Assembly (NCBI GenBank): GCA_020637675.1
Contig: JACKKD010000002.1
Span: 1,008,332-1,072,331 of the forward strand
Source: Paracoccaceae bacterium
Lineage (GTDB): Bacteria; Pseudomonadota; Alphaproteobacteria; Rhodobacterales; Rhodobacteraceae
Direction: 5' to 3'
Length of the DNA stretch: 64,000 nt
The translations under genes and the position numbers were made by a program. The notes below the pieces were generated by a model. It did no database searches. It worked only from the letters and a program-made list of their open reading frames with translations, and was not told the DNA's origin. This document shows, piece by piece, positions 16,953 through 26,931 of the stretch (the first letter of the stretch is position 1; every line of letters begins with the position of its first letter).

Positions 16953-18146
16953 ATGACGCCCGAGGCGCGGATCGCGGCGGCGATCGAGGTTCTCGACGGG
17001 GTGATCGGCGGAATGCCGGCCGAGCGGGCGCTGACCGGCTGGGCGCGGGGGCACCGGTTCGCCGGCGCACGCGACCGGGCGGCGATCCGCGATCTCGTCT
17101 TCGACACGCTGCGCCGCCGGCGATCCTGTCTTGCCCGCGCAGGCGGCGGGGCCGAGACGGGGCGGGCACTGATGATCGGCTGGGTCGCCGCGGCGGGGCG
17201 GGACCCCGAGAACGTCTTCGCCGGCACGGGCTATGCCCCCGGCGCCCTCGACCCGGCCGAACGCGCCCGGCTTGCGGCCTTCGCGCCCGAAGCCGTGGAC
17301 GAGTGCGTGGCGCTCGACTGCCCCGACTGGATCGCTCCGATGCTGCGCCGCGCGCTCGGCGCCGAGTTCGCTGCCGTCCTCGCCTCGATGCGGGACCGCG
17401 CGCCGGTCTTCCTGCGGGTGAACCCGGGCCGGGGTGCGGCGCGTGACGCGGTGACGTCGCTCGCCGCCGAGGGCATCGGCACGCGCGATGCGGAGGATGT
17501 CAGCTGCGCACTGGAAGTCACAGAGAATGCGCAGAAAATCCGCCAGTCCGGTGCCTATATGGACGGCCTCGTGGAGTTGCAGGACCTGAGCCCGCAGGCG
17601 GCCGTCGCGGCTTTGCCGCTCCATCCTGACACACGGGTGCTCGACTTTTGCGCGGGCGGAGGCGGCAAGGCGCTCGCCGTCGCGGCTCGGGGCGTGGCGG
17701 AGGTCGTCGCGCATGACGCGGATCCCGGACGCATGGCCGACCTGCCTGCGCGGGCCGCACGCGCGGGCGTGAGGATTGCCACGGCCGCGCCGGCCGCGCT
17801 TGCCGGGCGGCGCTTCGACCTCGTCCTCGCCGACGTGCCGTGTTCCGGAACCGGAACCTGGCGGAGGACGCCCGACGCCAAATGGCGCCTGACTCCCGCC
17901 CGGCTTGAAGAGCTTCGCCGGCTGCAGGCCACAATACTCGACCGCGCCAGCGCCCATGTCGCGCCGGCGGGGCATCTCGCCTACATGACCTGTTCGCTCC
18001 TGGTCGAGGAGAACCGTGACCGGATCGACGACTTTCTCGCCCGCAATCCCGGCTGGCGGCTCGACGGCGACCGGCTTTTCACACCGCTGTCGGGGGGCGA
18101 CGGCTTCTACAGCGCTCTCTTGACGCGTGGGTCGGGCGCAGCCTAG
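16953..18146 (+). CDS. RsmB-like rRNA/tRNA cytosine-C5 methyltransferase
   Basis: 397-residue SAM-dependent RNA m5C methyltransferase of the RsmB/NOL1 family. The N-terminal third (about 1-130) is a NusB-like RNA-binding region; the catalytic domain has VLDFCAGGGGKALA (SAM), DVPCSGTGTWRR with the motif IV cysteine, and YMTCSLL with the motif VI cysteine. It is slightly short for RsmB (about 430). It is divergent from the aminotransferase operon and 92 bases before cckA. Confidence 0.85.
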   Translation: MTPEARIAAAIEVLDGVIGGMPAERALTGWARGHRFAGARDRAAIRDLVFDTLRRRRSCLARAGGGAETGRALMIGWVAAAGRDPENVFAGTGYAPGALDPAERARLAAFAPEAVDECVALDCPDWIAPMLRRALGAEFAAVLASMRDRAPVFLRVNPGRGAARDAVTSLAAEGIGTRDAEDVSCALEVTENAQKIRQSGAYMDGLVELQDLSPQAAVAALPLHPDTRVLDFCAGGGGKALAVAARGVAEVVAHDADPGRMADLPARAARAGVRIATAAPAALAGRRFDLVLADVPCSGTGTWRRTPDAKWRLTPARLEELRRLQATILDRASAHVAPAGHLAYMTCSLLVEENRDRIDDFLARNPGWRLDGDRLFTPLSGGDGFYSALLTRGSGAA

Positions 18147-18174
18147 ACAATTGGAAGTTGTGATCCGGGCGCGG

Positions 18175-18189
18175 TTAATCGCTGCTTAA
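18175..18189 (+). promoter_or_regulatory. Perfect CtrA box upstream of cckA
   Basis: TTAATCGCTGCTTAA matches the CtrA consensus TTAA-N7-TTAA exactly, 50 bases before the GTG start of cckA. CtrA is the response regulator at the end of the CckA-ChpT phosphorelay, so feedback control of cckA by its own output is the natural inference. Confidence 0.7.
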
Positions 18190-18212
18190 GCATTTCGGGT
18201 CCGAATGCGGAG

Positions 18213-18227
18213 GAACCGAATCTGAAG
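18213..18227 (+). promoter_or_regulatory. SOS-like box (one mismatch) upstream of cckA
   Basis: GAACCGAATCTGAAG fits the alphaproteobacterial LexA box GAAC-N7-GAAC except for the last base. It ends next to the ribosome site of cckA. LexA repression of cckA has been reported in Rhodobacter capsulatus, which makes the near-match worth noting, but a chance match is possible. Confidence 0.35.
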
Positions 18228-18238
18228 GGAGCAACCTG

Positions 18239-20452
18239 GTGTCGCATCCGGCGCTTTCCCCGCACCCGCTGACCCGAACGGCGCTGACGCTCGCGCCCCG
18301 CAGCGCGTATCTCGTGCTGGCTGCCCTGATTGTCGCCGCCCTTGCCTGGTTCCTGATCGAGGGTGTCCTGGGGATCGCGGTGCTTGCCGTGGCCGGAACG
18401 CTGGCGGCACTCGCTGCGCTCATCAACTGGCTCACACTCCGGCACGGGTCGTCGCACGGCGCCTTTCAGGAGCAGATCGCGGCCTTCATCGAACATGACG
18501 CCTCGCCAAGTTTCACCACCGATCCCGAGGGCGAGATCGGGACCCAGAATCGCGCCGCACTGCAGCGGTTCGGAAGCCGCGGCGGCCAGACCCTGACCCG
18601 TGCGCTGGCGGAGGTCTTCGCCAGTCCCGCGGCGGTGCTGCATCGGCTGCAGAACCGCGCCGAGGCAGCCGGTTCCGCGCGCGAGGACCTTGTCACCCGG
18701 CGGGGTCACGTGCGGCTCTCGGTCCACCGGATCGGCGAGGCGGGATTTCTCTGGCGGCTCGAGGACATGGCCGAGCGGGCCGTGGGTGGGCGCGGGGCCG
18801 AAACGATCAGCCTGCCCATGCTGACGGTCTCCCGGAGCGGCACGATCCTCTTCATGAACGAGGCGACACGAAGGCTGATCGGTGAGCGTGTCAAGACGCT
18901 CGACCGGATCTTCGGCGACCTGCCGCTGCGTCCGGGGGAGGAGCACGAAATCGCCGGCGCGGACGGCCCGGTGCGCGCGCTTGTTGCGGTGATCGAGAGT
19001 GCCGGCGGGCGCCGCGAGGTCTATCTGCTGCCCTCTGCAGCCGACACGCCCCCCCATTCCGCGGATCCGACGGCCTTCGAAACCCTCCCCGTGGCCCTCC
19101 TGCGTCTGACCGGCGCCGGCGAGGTGCGCGAAGCGAACCGGGCTGCACGGACGCTTCTGGGCGAGGTCGCTTCGGGAACGCGGCTCAGCGACCTTCTCGA
19201 GGGGCTCGGCCGGCCGGTGAACGACTGGATCGCGGACGCGCTGGCCGGACGCGCCAACCAGCGCCCCGAGGTCCTGCGCCTGCGCGGCGTCGAGAAAGAC
19301 AGCTACCTCCAGGTCACGCTGATCCGTGTCGTCGAGGACGGGCGGCCCGCTCTGGTCGCGGTGCTGTCGGATGCGACCCAGCTCAAGACACTCGAGGCGC
19401 AGTTCGTGCAAAGCCAGAAAATGCAGGCGATCGGCCAGCTCGCGGGCGGTGTGGCGCATGACTTCAACAACCTTCTGACTGCGATTTCAGGGCATTGCGA
19501 CCTTCTCCTGCTGCGTCACGACAAGGGCGACCAGGACTACGCCGACCTCGTCCAGATCAACCAGAACGCCAACAGGGCGGCCAGCCTCGTCGGCCAGCTC
19601 CTCGCCTTCTCGCGCAAGCAGACTCTGAAGCCGCAGATCATCGACCTGCGCGACACGCTGTCGGACCTTACCCATCTTCTCAACCGGCTCCTCGGCGAGA
19701 GGGTCCGGCTGACGGTCGCGCACGATCCCGCGCTCAAGCCGATCCGGGCCGACAAAAGGCAACTCGAACAGGTGGTGATGAACCTCGTGGTCAACGCGCG
19801 CGACGCGATGCCCGCAGGTGGAGAGGTGCGGATCGAGACGGAGATGCAGACCATCCGCGACGCTCTCGCCCGCGACCGGGTCAGCGTGGCGCCGGGCGCA
19901 TATGTCGTCGTGCGGGTCACCGATTCCGGCATCGGCATCCCTGCCGACAAGCTGCCGAAGATTTTCGAGCCCTTCTTCACGACCAAGCGGCAGGGCGAGG
20001 GTACCGGCCTCGGTCTTTCGACCGCCTACGGAATCGTCAAGCAGACCGGCGGCTACATCTTCTGCGACAGCATCGAAGGCCAGGGAACGACCTTCACGCT
20101 CTATTTCCCCGCCAACGACCGCGCGGAACCGGCCGTGGAACCCGCGATCCAGGCGCCGCGCCGCGTCACGCGGACGGGCGAGGGTGTCGTGCTGCTCGTC
20201 GAGGACGAGGCCCCGGTCCGGGCCTTCGCCAGCCGCGCGCTGCGCCTGCGGGGCTATACCGTGATCGAGGCGGAGAATGCCGAGGAGGCGCTGCGGACGC
20301 TCGAGGACCGTTCGCTTGCGATCGACGTCTTCGTGACCGATGTGATCATGCCAGGCATGGATGGGCCAAGCTGGGTGCGCGAGGCGCTCAAGGAGCGGCC
20401 GAACACCCGCGTCGTGTTCGTTTCCGGCTATTCGGAAGAAAGCCTGACGTAA
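18239..20452 (+). CDS. cckA: Hybrid histidine kinase CckA, receiver domain interrupted by in-frame TAA
   Basis: 737-residue membrane hybrid kinase/phosphatase feeding ChpT and CtrA. GTG start after AAGGGAG. Order: two membrane helices (about 22-41 and 45-64), PAS-like regions (about 195-380), HisKA with His407 in GGVAHDFNN, HATPase (NLVVNARDAM, DSGIGIP, FEPFFTTK, GEGTGLGLST) to about 625, then a receiver with phospho-acceptor Asp701 in VTDVIMPGMDG. The frame ends at TAA 20450-20452 after VSGYSEESLT. The next 29 codons in the same frame restore the missing receiver end, including Lys in FLPKPFSLGELTATVQ, before TGA at 20540-20542. A CtrA box lies upstream. Confidence 0.9.
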   Translation: MSHPALSPHPLTRTALTLAPRSAYLVLAALIVAALAWFLIEGVLGIAVLAVAGTLAALAALINWLTLRHGSSHGAFQEQIAAFIEHDASPSFTTDPEGEIGTQNRAALQRFGSRGGQTLTRALAEVFASPAAVLHRLQNRAEAAGSAREDLVTRRGHVRLSVHRIGEAGFLWRLEDMAERAVGGRGAETISLPMLTVSRSGTILFMNEATRRLIGERVKTLDRIFGDLPLRPGEEHEIAGADGPVRALVAVIESAGGRREVYLLPSAADTPPHSADPTAFETLPVALLRLTGAGEVREANRAARTLLGEVASGTRLSDLLEGLGRPVNDWIADALAGRANQRPEVLRLRGVEKDSYLQVTLIRVVEDGRPALVAVLSDATQLKTLEAQFVQSQKMQAIGQLAGGVAHDFNNLLTAISGHCDLLLLRHDKGDQDYADLVQINQNANRAASLVGQLLAFSRKQTLKPQIIDLRDTLSDLTHLLNRLLGERVRLTVAHDPALKPIRADKRQLEQVVMNLVVNARDAMPAGGEVRIETEMQTIRDALARDRVSVAPGAYVVVRVTDSGIGIPADKLPKIFEPFFTTKRQGEGTGLGLSTAYGIVKQTGGYIFCDSIEGQGTTFTLYFPANDRAEPAVEPAIQAPRRVTRTGEGVVLLVEDEAPVRAFASRALRLRGYTVIEAENAEEALRTLEDRSLAIDVFVTDVIMPGMDGPSWVREALKERPNTRVVFVSGYSEESLT

Positions 20453-20542
20453 ACGCGCGAACGGATTCCGAACTCGGTCTTCCTGCCGAAGCCCTTCTCG
20501 CTCGGCGAACTCACCGCGACGGTCCAGGGCCAGCTCCACTGA
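20450..20542 (+). pseudogene. cckA: Cut-off 3' end of cckA receiver domain
   Basis: After the TAA, the same frame reads TRERIPNSVFLPKPFSLGEL and then TATVQGQLH before TGA. This is the normal end of a CckA receiver: strand 5 with the conserved Lys (codon at 20489-20491) and helix 5. Codon choice is like the gene's body. One substitution (for example GAA to TAA) explains it. It may be a real nonsense mutation, readthrough, or a base-call error; there is no start codon or ribosome site for separate expression. Confidence 0.75.
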
Positions 20543-20828
20543 GGCGCTAAGGGTGCTCCACGAGGGCCTCGGCCCCTGAAGGGAGAGCGGACATCCGCGG
20601 TGCAGGCCCGTCGCGCCGGTTGCCGGACCGGCAGATGATCCGGAATAAGGGCCCGACGCTAGCGTTGCGTCCGCCCTCGGCCGCGGCACCGGGCTTTCGG
20701 TCGGGCACCGTCCCGCGATATTCCATGCGCCGCGCACCCCCCCCCTGTCGATCCGCCTGTCGCGACTCCGGCCGACCGGCAGGCTGCGCGGGCGGCGCGA
20801 TCAGGTGGGTCGCCCGGGCACGACAGGG

Positions 20829-21422
20829 TCAGCGGCCGAGCGAGGCGTAGAGCGCAAAGTCACGGCCGAATGCGTCGCGCAGGCGTGTCTCGATCGCCGG
20901 GGACAGGTCGGTCGCGCCCGGGGGCGAGACGTTCAGCCGCGGCAGCGTGATCTCGCAATCGAGCCGGTCCTCGAGGAAGCGCACGAAGCTCGCCATGTCG
21001 TCGTAGCGGAAAAGACGGTCCGCCCCCGGACCGCGCTCGGGCACCAGGAAGCGGCCCTGCGACCCGACATTGGCGAACTCGGGCTGGGGATCGGCGAGGT
21101 ATCCCTCGACGAAGGCATCGAAGCTCAGCCCCTTCGTGCTCTTCTCCGGCGCCACCCCGCTTGCCCGTTGCCGGTAGCGATACCAGCTTCCGAGCCAGTC
21201 GATCGGCTCGCGCATCACCGCCACCACCATGAAATCCTCGTCGGCCGCCTTCTGGAGAAAGGGTGCGAGGTATTTCCAGTATCGATGCACGGAAGTGTGC
21301 TTCAATTCCGGAGGGCGCTGGATGACGACGCTGGCGAGGGGTTCCAGGGCGGCCTCGATGGCTGTCGTGCCTGTCTTCGGTGTCGCGAGATAGACGAGCC
21401 GCTGCTTCCAGAAGACGAGCAT
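20829..21422 (-). CDS. Sulfotransferase-like protein
   Basis: 197-residue protein opening MLVFWKQRLVYLATPKTGTTAIEAAL; PKTGTT is the PAPS 5'-phosphosulfate loop of sulfotransferases. VVAVMREPIDWLGSWYRYR matches the 3'-phosphate-binding Arg/Ser region (R-x-P-...-S-W/Y). Start chosen at ATG 21422 with AAGG eight bases upstream, rather than an in-frame ATG at 21464. Such proteins in Rhodobacterales are sometimes mislabelled gamma-glutamyl kinase. The acceptor is unknown. It is divergent from recA, with a CtrA-like site between. Confidence 0.7.
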   Translation of the reverse strand: MLVFWKQRLVYLATPKTGTTAIEAALEPLASVVIQRPPELKHTSVHRYWKYLAPFLQKAADEDFMVVAVMREPIDWLGSWYRYRQRASGVAPEKSTKGLSFDAFVEGYLADPQPEFANVGSQGRFLVPERGPGADRLFRYDDMASFVRFLEDRLDCEITLPRLNVSPPGATDLSPAIETRLRDAFGRDFALYASLGR

Positions 21423-21463
21423 TGCAGACCTTTTTCCCTTTTCCCGCGGATTCGCCGGCGCCA

Positions 21464-21479
21464 TTAACTAAACGTTTAC
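21464..21479. promoter_or_regulatory. CtrA-like site between sulfotransferase gene and recA
   Basis: TTAACTAAACGTTTAC matches TTAA-N7-TTAAC with one mismatch. It lies 42 bases before the minus-strand sulfotransferase start and about 130 bases before recA, so the former is the likelier target. Confidence 0.35.
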
Positions 21480-21548
21480 CCAAAGGAGAAAAAGTCGATT
21501 TTCAGAAAATCCGGTTGAACTGTTCTTCTTTTGATCTCATAGATGCGA

Positions 21549-21563
21549 GAACAAGAGGCGAAC
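21549..21563 (+). promoter_or_regulatory. SOS (LexA) box of recA
   Basis: GAACAAGAGGCGAAC is an exact GAAC-N7-GAAC box, the LexA operator form known for Rhodobacter and other alphaproteobacteria. It sits 50 bases before the recA ATG, just past a weak promoter-like pair (TTGAAC at 21515, CATAGA at 21538), consistent with LexA repression. Confidence 0.85.
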
Positions 21564-21612
21564 ACGAGCATGATTGCCGCGCCCACTGGCGTGTGAAATA
21601 AGGAACGGGACC

Positions 21613-22683
21613 ATGGCAGTGACGAACCTTCTCGACATGAACGACAAGCGCTCCCCCGACAAGCAGAAGGCGCTCGACAGCGCGCTCGCCCAGATCGAAC
21701 GGCAGTTCGGCAAGGGCTCGATCATGCGGCTGGGCGCGGGCAACCCGGTGATGGAGATCGAGGCGACCTCCACGGGCTCGCTCGGGCTCGACATCGCGCT
21801 CGGCATCGGCGGCCTGCCGAAGGGCCGGGTGGTGGAAATCTACGGACCGGAAAGCTCGGGCAAGACGACGCTGACGCTGCATGTCGTGGCCGAGGAACAG
21901 AAAAAGGGCGGCGTCTGCGCCTTCGTCGACGCCGAACATGCGCTCGATCCGCAATATGCGAAGAAGCTCGGCGTGAACCTCGACGAGTTGCTGATCAGCC
22001 AGCCCGACACCGGTGAACAGGCGCTGGAGATCGTCGACACGCTGGTGCGATCGGGCGCGGTCAGCCTCGTCGTGGTCGACTCGGTCGCGGCGCTGACGCC
22101 GAAGTCCGAGCTCGAGGGCGAGATGGGCGATTCGAGCGTGGGCGTCCATGCCCGCCTCATGAGCCAGGCGATGCGCAAGCTCACCTCCTCGATCAGCCGG
22201 TCGAACTGCATGGTGATCTTCATCAATCAGATCCGCATGAAGATCGGCGTGATGTTTGGCAGCCCCGAGACCACGACGGGCGGCAACGCGCTGAAGTTCT
22301 ATGCCTCCGTCCGGCTCGACATCCGCCGCATCGGCTCGATCAAGGACCGCGAGGAAGTGGTCGGCAACACCACCCGCGTGAAGGTCGTGAAGAACAAGGT
22401 GGCGCCTCCCTTCAAGCAGGTCGAGTTCGACATCATGTACGGCGAGGGCATTTCGAAGACCGGCGAGCTCGTCGACCTCGGCGTGAAGGCCGGCGTGGTC
22501 GAGAAGTCGGGCGCCTGGTATTCCTACGGCGACGAGCGCATCGGCCAGGGGCGCGAGAATGCCAAGCAGTTCCTGAAGGACAATCCCGCCGTGGCGCACG
22601 AGATCGAGGACAAGATCCGCGCGAGCCACGGGCTCGACTTCGGCGCCTCGGACGAGGGTGGCGACGAGGTGATGGAAGCCTGA
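21613..22683 (+). CDS. recA: Recombinase RecA
   Basis: 356-residue DNA recombinase and SOS co-protease. Walker A is GPESSGKTT; the LVVVDSVAAL strand and the DNA-binding loop 2 region (FINQIRMKIGVMFGSPETTTGGNALKFY) are intact. Start ATG 21613 follows AGGAACGG; an in-frame ATG 13 codons upstream lacks a ribosome site and falls in the SOS operator region. Regulated by an exact SOS box. The C-terminus is acidic as usual. A terminator hairpin follows. Confidence 0.98.
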   Translation: MAVTNLLDMNDKRSPDKQKALDSALAQIERQFGKGSIMRLGAGNPVMEIEATSTGSLGLDIALGIGGLPKGRVVEIYGPESSGKTTLTLHVVAEEQKKGGVCAFVDAEHALDPQYAKKLGVNLDELLISQPDTGEQALEIVDTLVRSGAVSLVVVDSVAALTPKSELEGEMGDSSVGVHARLMSQAMRKLTSSISRSNCMVIFINQIRMKIGVMFGSPETTTGGNALKFYASVRLDIRRIGSIKDREEVVGNTTRVKVVKNKVAPPFKQVEFDIMYGEGISKTGELVDLGVKAGVVEKSGAWYSYGDERIGQGRENAKQFLKDNPAVAHEIEDKIRASHGLDFGASDEGGDEVMEA

Positions 22684-22712
22684 CGGCCCCCGTCCAGCCC
22701 TTCACACGCAGC

Positions 22713-22741
22713 ACGGGCGCGGCCGGATCGGCGGCGCCCGT
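22713..22741 (+). terminator. Terminator after recA
   Basis: ACGGGCGC pairs with GCGCCCGT (8 bp) around a 13-base loop and is followed by TTTCG, 30 bases past the recA stop. Confidence 0.6.
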
Positions 22742-22886
22742 TTCGTGTCCGGCGAGGGCGGGTCCCAAGGCCCGCCCGGATCACGCGCCCGGCCGCTGCC
22801 TCGCCGCGCCGCAGAATTGTGGACACGGGACCCGACACGGGATAACACGCCAAGGCCCTTCCCTTCGCCCGACGAGGCCCGCCCCG

Positions 22887-25543
<2,657 letters not shown>

Positions 25544-25547
<4 letters not shown>

Positions 25548-25840
25548 GCGCGACGAAGGGGGCGTTCTGGATCGCCCATGTGAAGGTCACGGATGCCGAG
25601 GCCTATGGCCGCTATGCCGCCCTCGCGGGGCCCGCGATCGCCAAGCACGGCGGGGTCTTCCTCGCCCGCGGCGGGCGCTACGTCCAGCTCGAGGGTAACG
25701 ACCGGCCGCGCAACGTCGTGGCGCGCTTCCCCTCGCTCGAGGCGGCGGTGGAATGTTACCACAGCCCGGAGTACCAGACGGCCCTTGCGCATGCCAGGGG
25801 CGCCGCGGAGCGCGACCTGATGGTGGTCGAGGAATCCTGA
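25544..25840 (+). CDS. DUF1330 protein
   Basis: 98-residue ferredoxin-like-fold (dimeric alpha/beta barrel) protein: GAFWIAHVKVTDAEAYGRYAALAGPAIAKHGG then FPSLEAAVECYHSPEYQTAL, the family signature. It has no known biochemical role. The ATG overlaps the alaS TGA (ATGA), so it is translationally coupled to alaS. Confidence 0.88.
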
Positions 25841-25856
25841 TCCCGCTCGGGGCGGA

Positions 25857-25886
25857 TTGACGCCCGTGGGCTCTGCGCGGTATCGT
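25857..25886 (+). promoter_or_regulatory. Candidate sigma-70 promoter
   Basis: TTGACG at 25857-25862 and TATCGT at 25881-25886, 18 bases apart, upstream of the class II amidotransferase gene. A small AAGGG/CCCTT stem (25902-25919) would lie in the transcript leader. Confidence 0.4.
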
Positions 25887-25993
25887 TCCGGCCAACAAGG
25901 CAAGGGAAAATAAACCCTTTTGCGGCAAGGCTGAGCAGGCGGGGCCCGGAGGCAGCAGTGACGATCCTCAAGACGATGGCGGGGGCCTGACCC

Positions 25994-26806
25994 ATGTGCC
26001 GTTGGGCCGCCTACACGGGCGAGCCGATCTTCCTCGAGGAGATCGTGTGCCGGCCCGGGCATTCGCTCATCCACCAGAGCCACGGCGCGACGGAAGCGAA
26101 GTCGGCGATCAACGCCGACGGCTTCGGCCTTGCCTGGTACGGCGAGCGGGAGGAACCGGGGCTTTTCCGCGACATCCTGCCGGCCTGGTCGGACCCGAAC
26201 CTGCGCTCGCTGACGGCGCAGGTGAAATCGCATCTCTTCCTCGCCCATGTCCGCGCCTCGACCGGGACGGCGACGAGCCGCAACAACTGCCATCCCTTCG
26301 CGGTGGGAGCCTGGGCCTTCATGCACAACGGCCAGATCGGCGGCTACGACAGCTTCCGCCGCGACGCCGAGATGCTGATCCCGGACCATCTCTATCCGCA
26401 CCGCAAGGGCGCGACCGACAGCGAGGCCCTGTTCCTCGTGGCGCTCGGCGAGGGACTCGCCGAGGACCCGAAAGGCGCGCTCGAACGGGCGACGGCGGCG
26501 ATGGAGGCGCTGTCGCGTACCAAGGGCGCGGCCCCGCACGTCCGCATGACGGTCGCCTTCACCGACGGCCGGCGTCTTTATGCCGTGCGCTACGCGACCG
26601 ACGACGCGGCGCCCTCGCTCTACCACCGCTGGTCTGACACCCGCGCCGGCCGCGCCGTGGTCTCCGAGCCGCTCGACGCCGGCCAGTGCTGGGAGCCGAT
26701 CCCGCCCGGCAGTTTCTGCACCTTCGACGGCACCGAGGTGCGCGTGGAGCCCTTCGTGCCGCGATGCCGGAGCCGCGCCGCCTCCCGCCGGAGCCGCGCC
26801 GCCTGA
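25994..26806 (+). CDS. Class II glutamine amidotransferase (YafJ/EgtC-like)
   Basis: 270-residue Ntn hydrolase. The N-terminal Cys2 (MCRWAAYTGEP) becomes the nucleophile after Met removal; SHLFLAHVRASTG, NNCHPF and FMHNGQIGGY are the glutaminase-domain motifs. It lacks a synthase domain, so it is a stand-alone amidohydrolase of the YafJ/EgtC type acting on a gamma-glutamyl bond. The last residues (RSRAASRRSRAA) are encoded by an 18-base tandem repeat at 26766-26804 and look like a recent extension. Confidence 0.87.
   Translation: MCRWAAYTGEPIFLEEIVCRPGHSLIHQSHGATEAKSAINADGFGLAWYGEREEPGLFRDILPAWSDPNLRSLTAQVKSHLFLAHVRASTGTATSRNNCHPFAVGAWAFMHNGQIGGYDSFRRDAEMLIPDHLYPHRKGATDSEALFLVALGEGLAEDPKGALERATAAMEALSRTKGAAPHVRMTVAFTDGRRLYAVRYATDDAAPSLYHRWSDTRAGRAVVSEPLDAGQCWEPIPPGSFCTFDGTEVRVEPFVPRCRSRAASRRSRAA
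26766..26804 (+). repeat. 18-bp tandem repeat at gene end
   Basis: GCCGGAGCCGCGCCGCCT occurs at 26766-26783 and again at 26787-26804, three bases apart, covering the last codons of the class II amidotransferase. The repeat unit plus spacer is 21 bases, so copies can change without shifting frame. Confidence 0.8.
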
Positions 26807-26931
26807 GCGGGTTTCCAGGCGGCGTCCGTCACGCCCATGTCGTTTTCGCCCGCGAGATGACGCAATCCGCAGCCGTGCCCGCGCGATTGGCAGTAAAACG
26901 AGGACCAGCCAGACGGACAGAGGAGGCGCGC

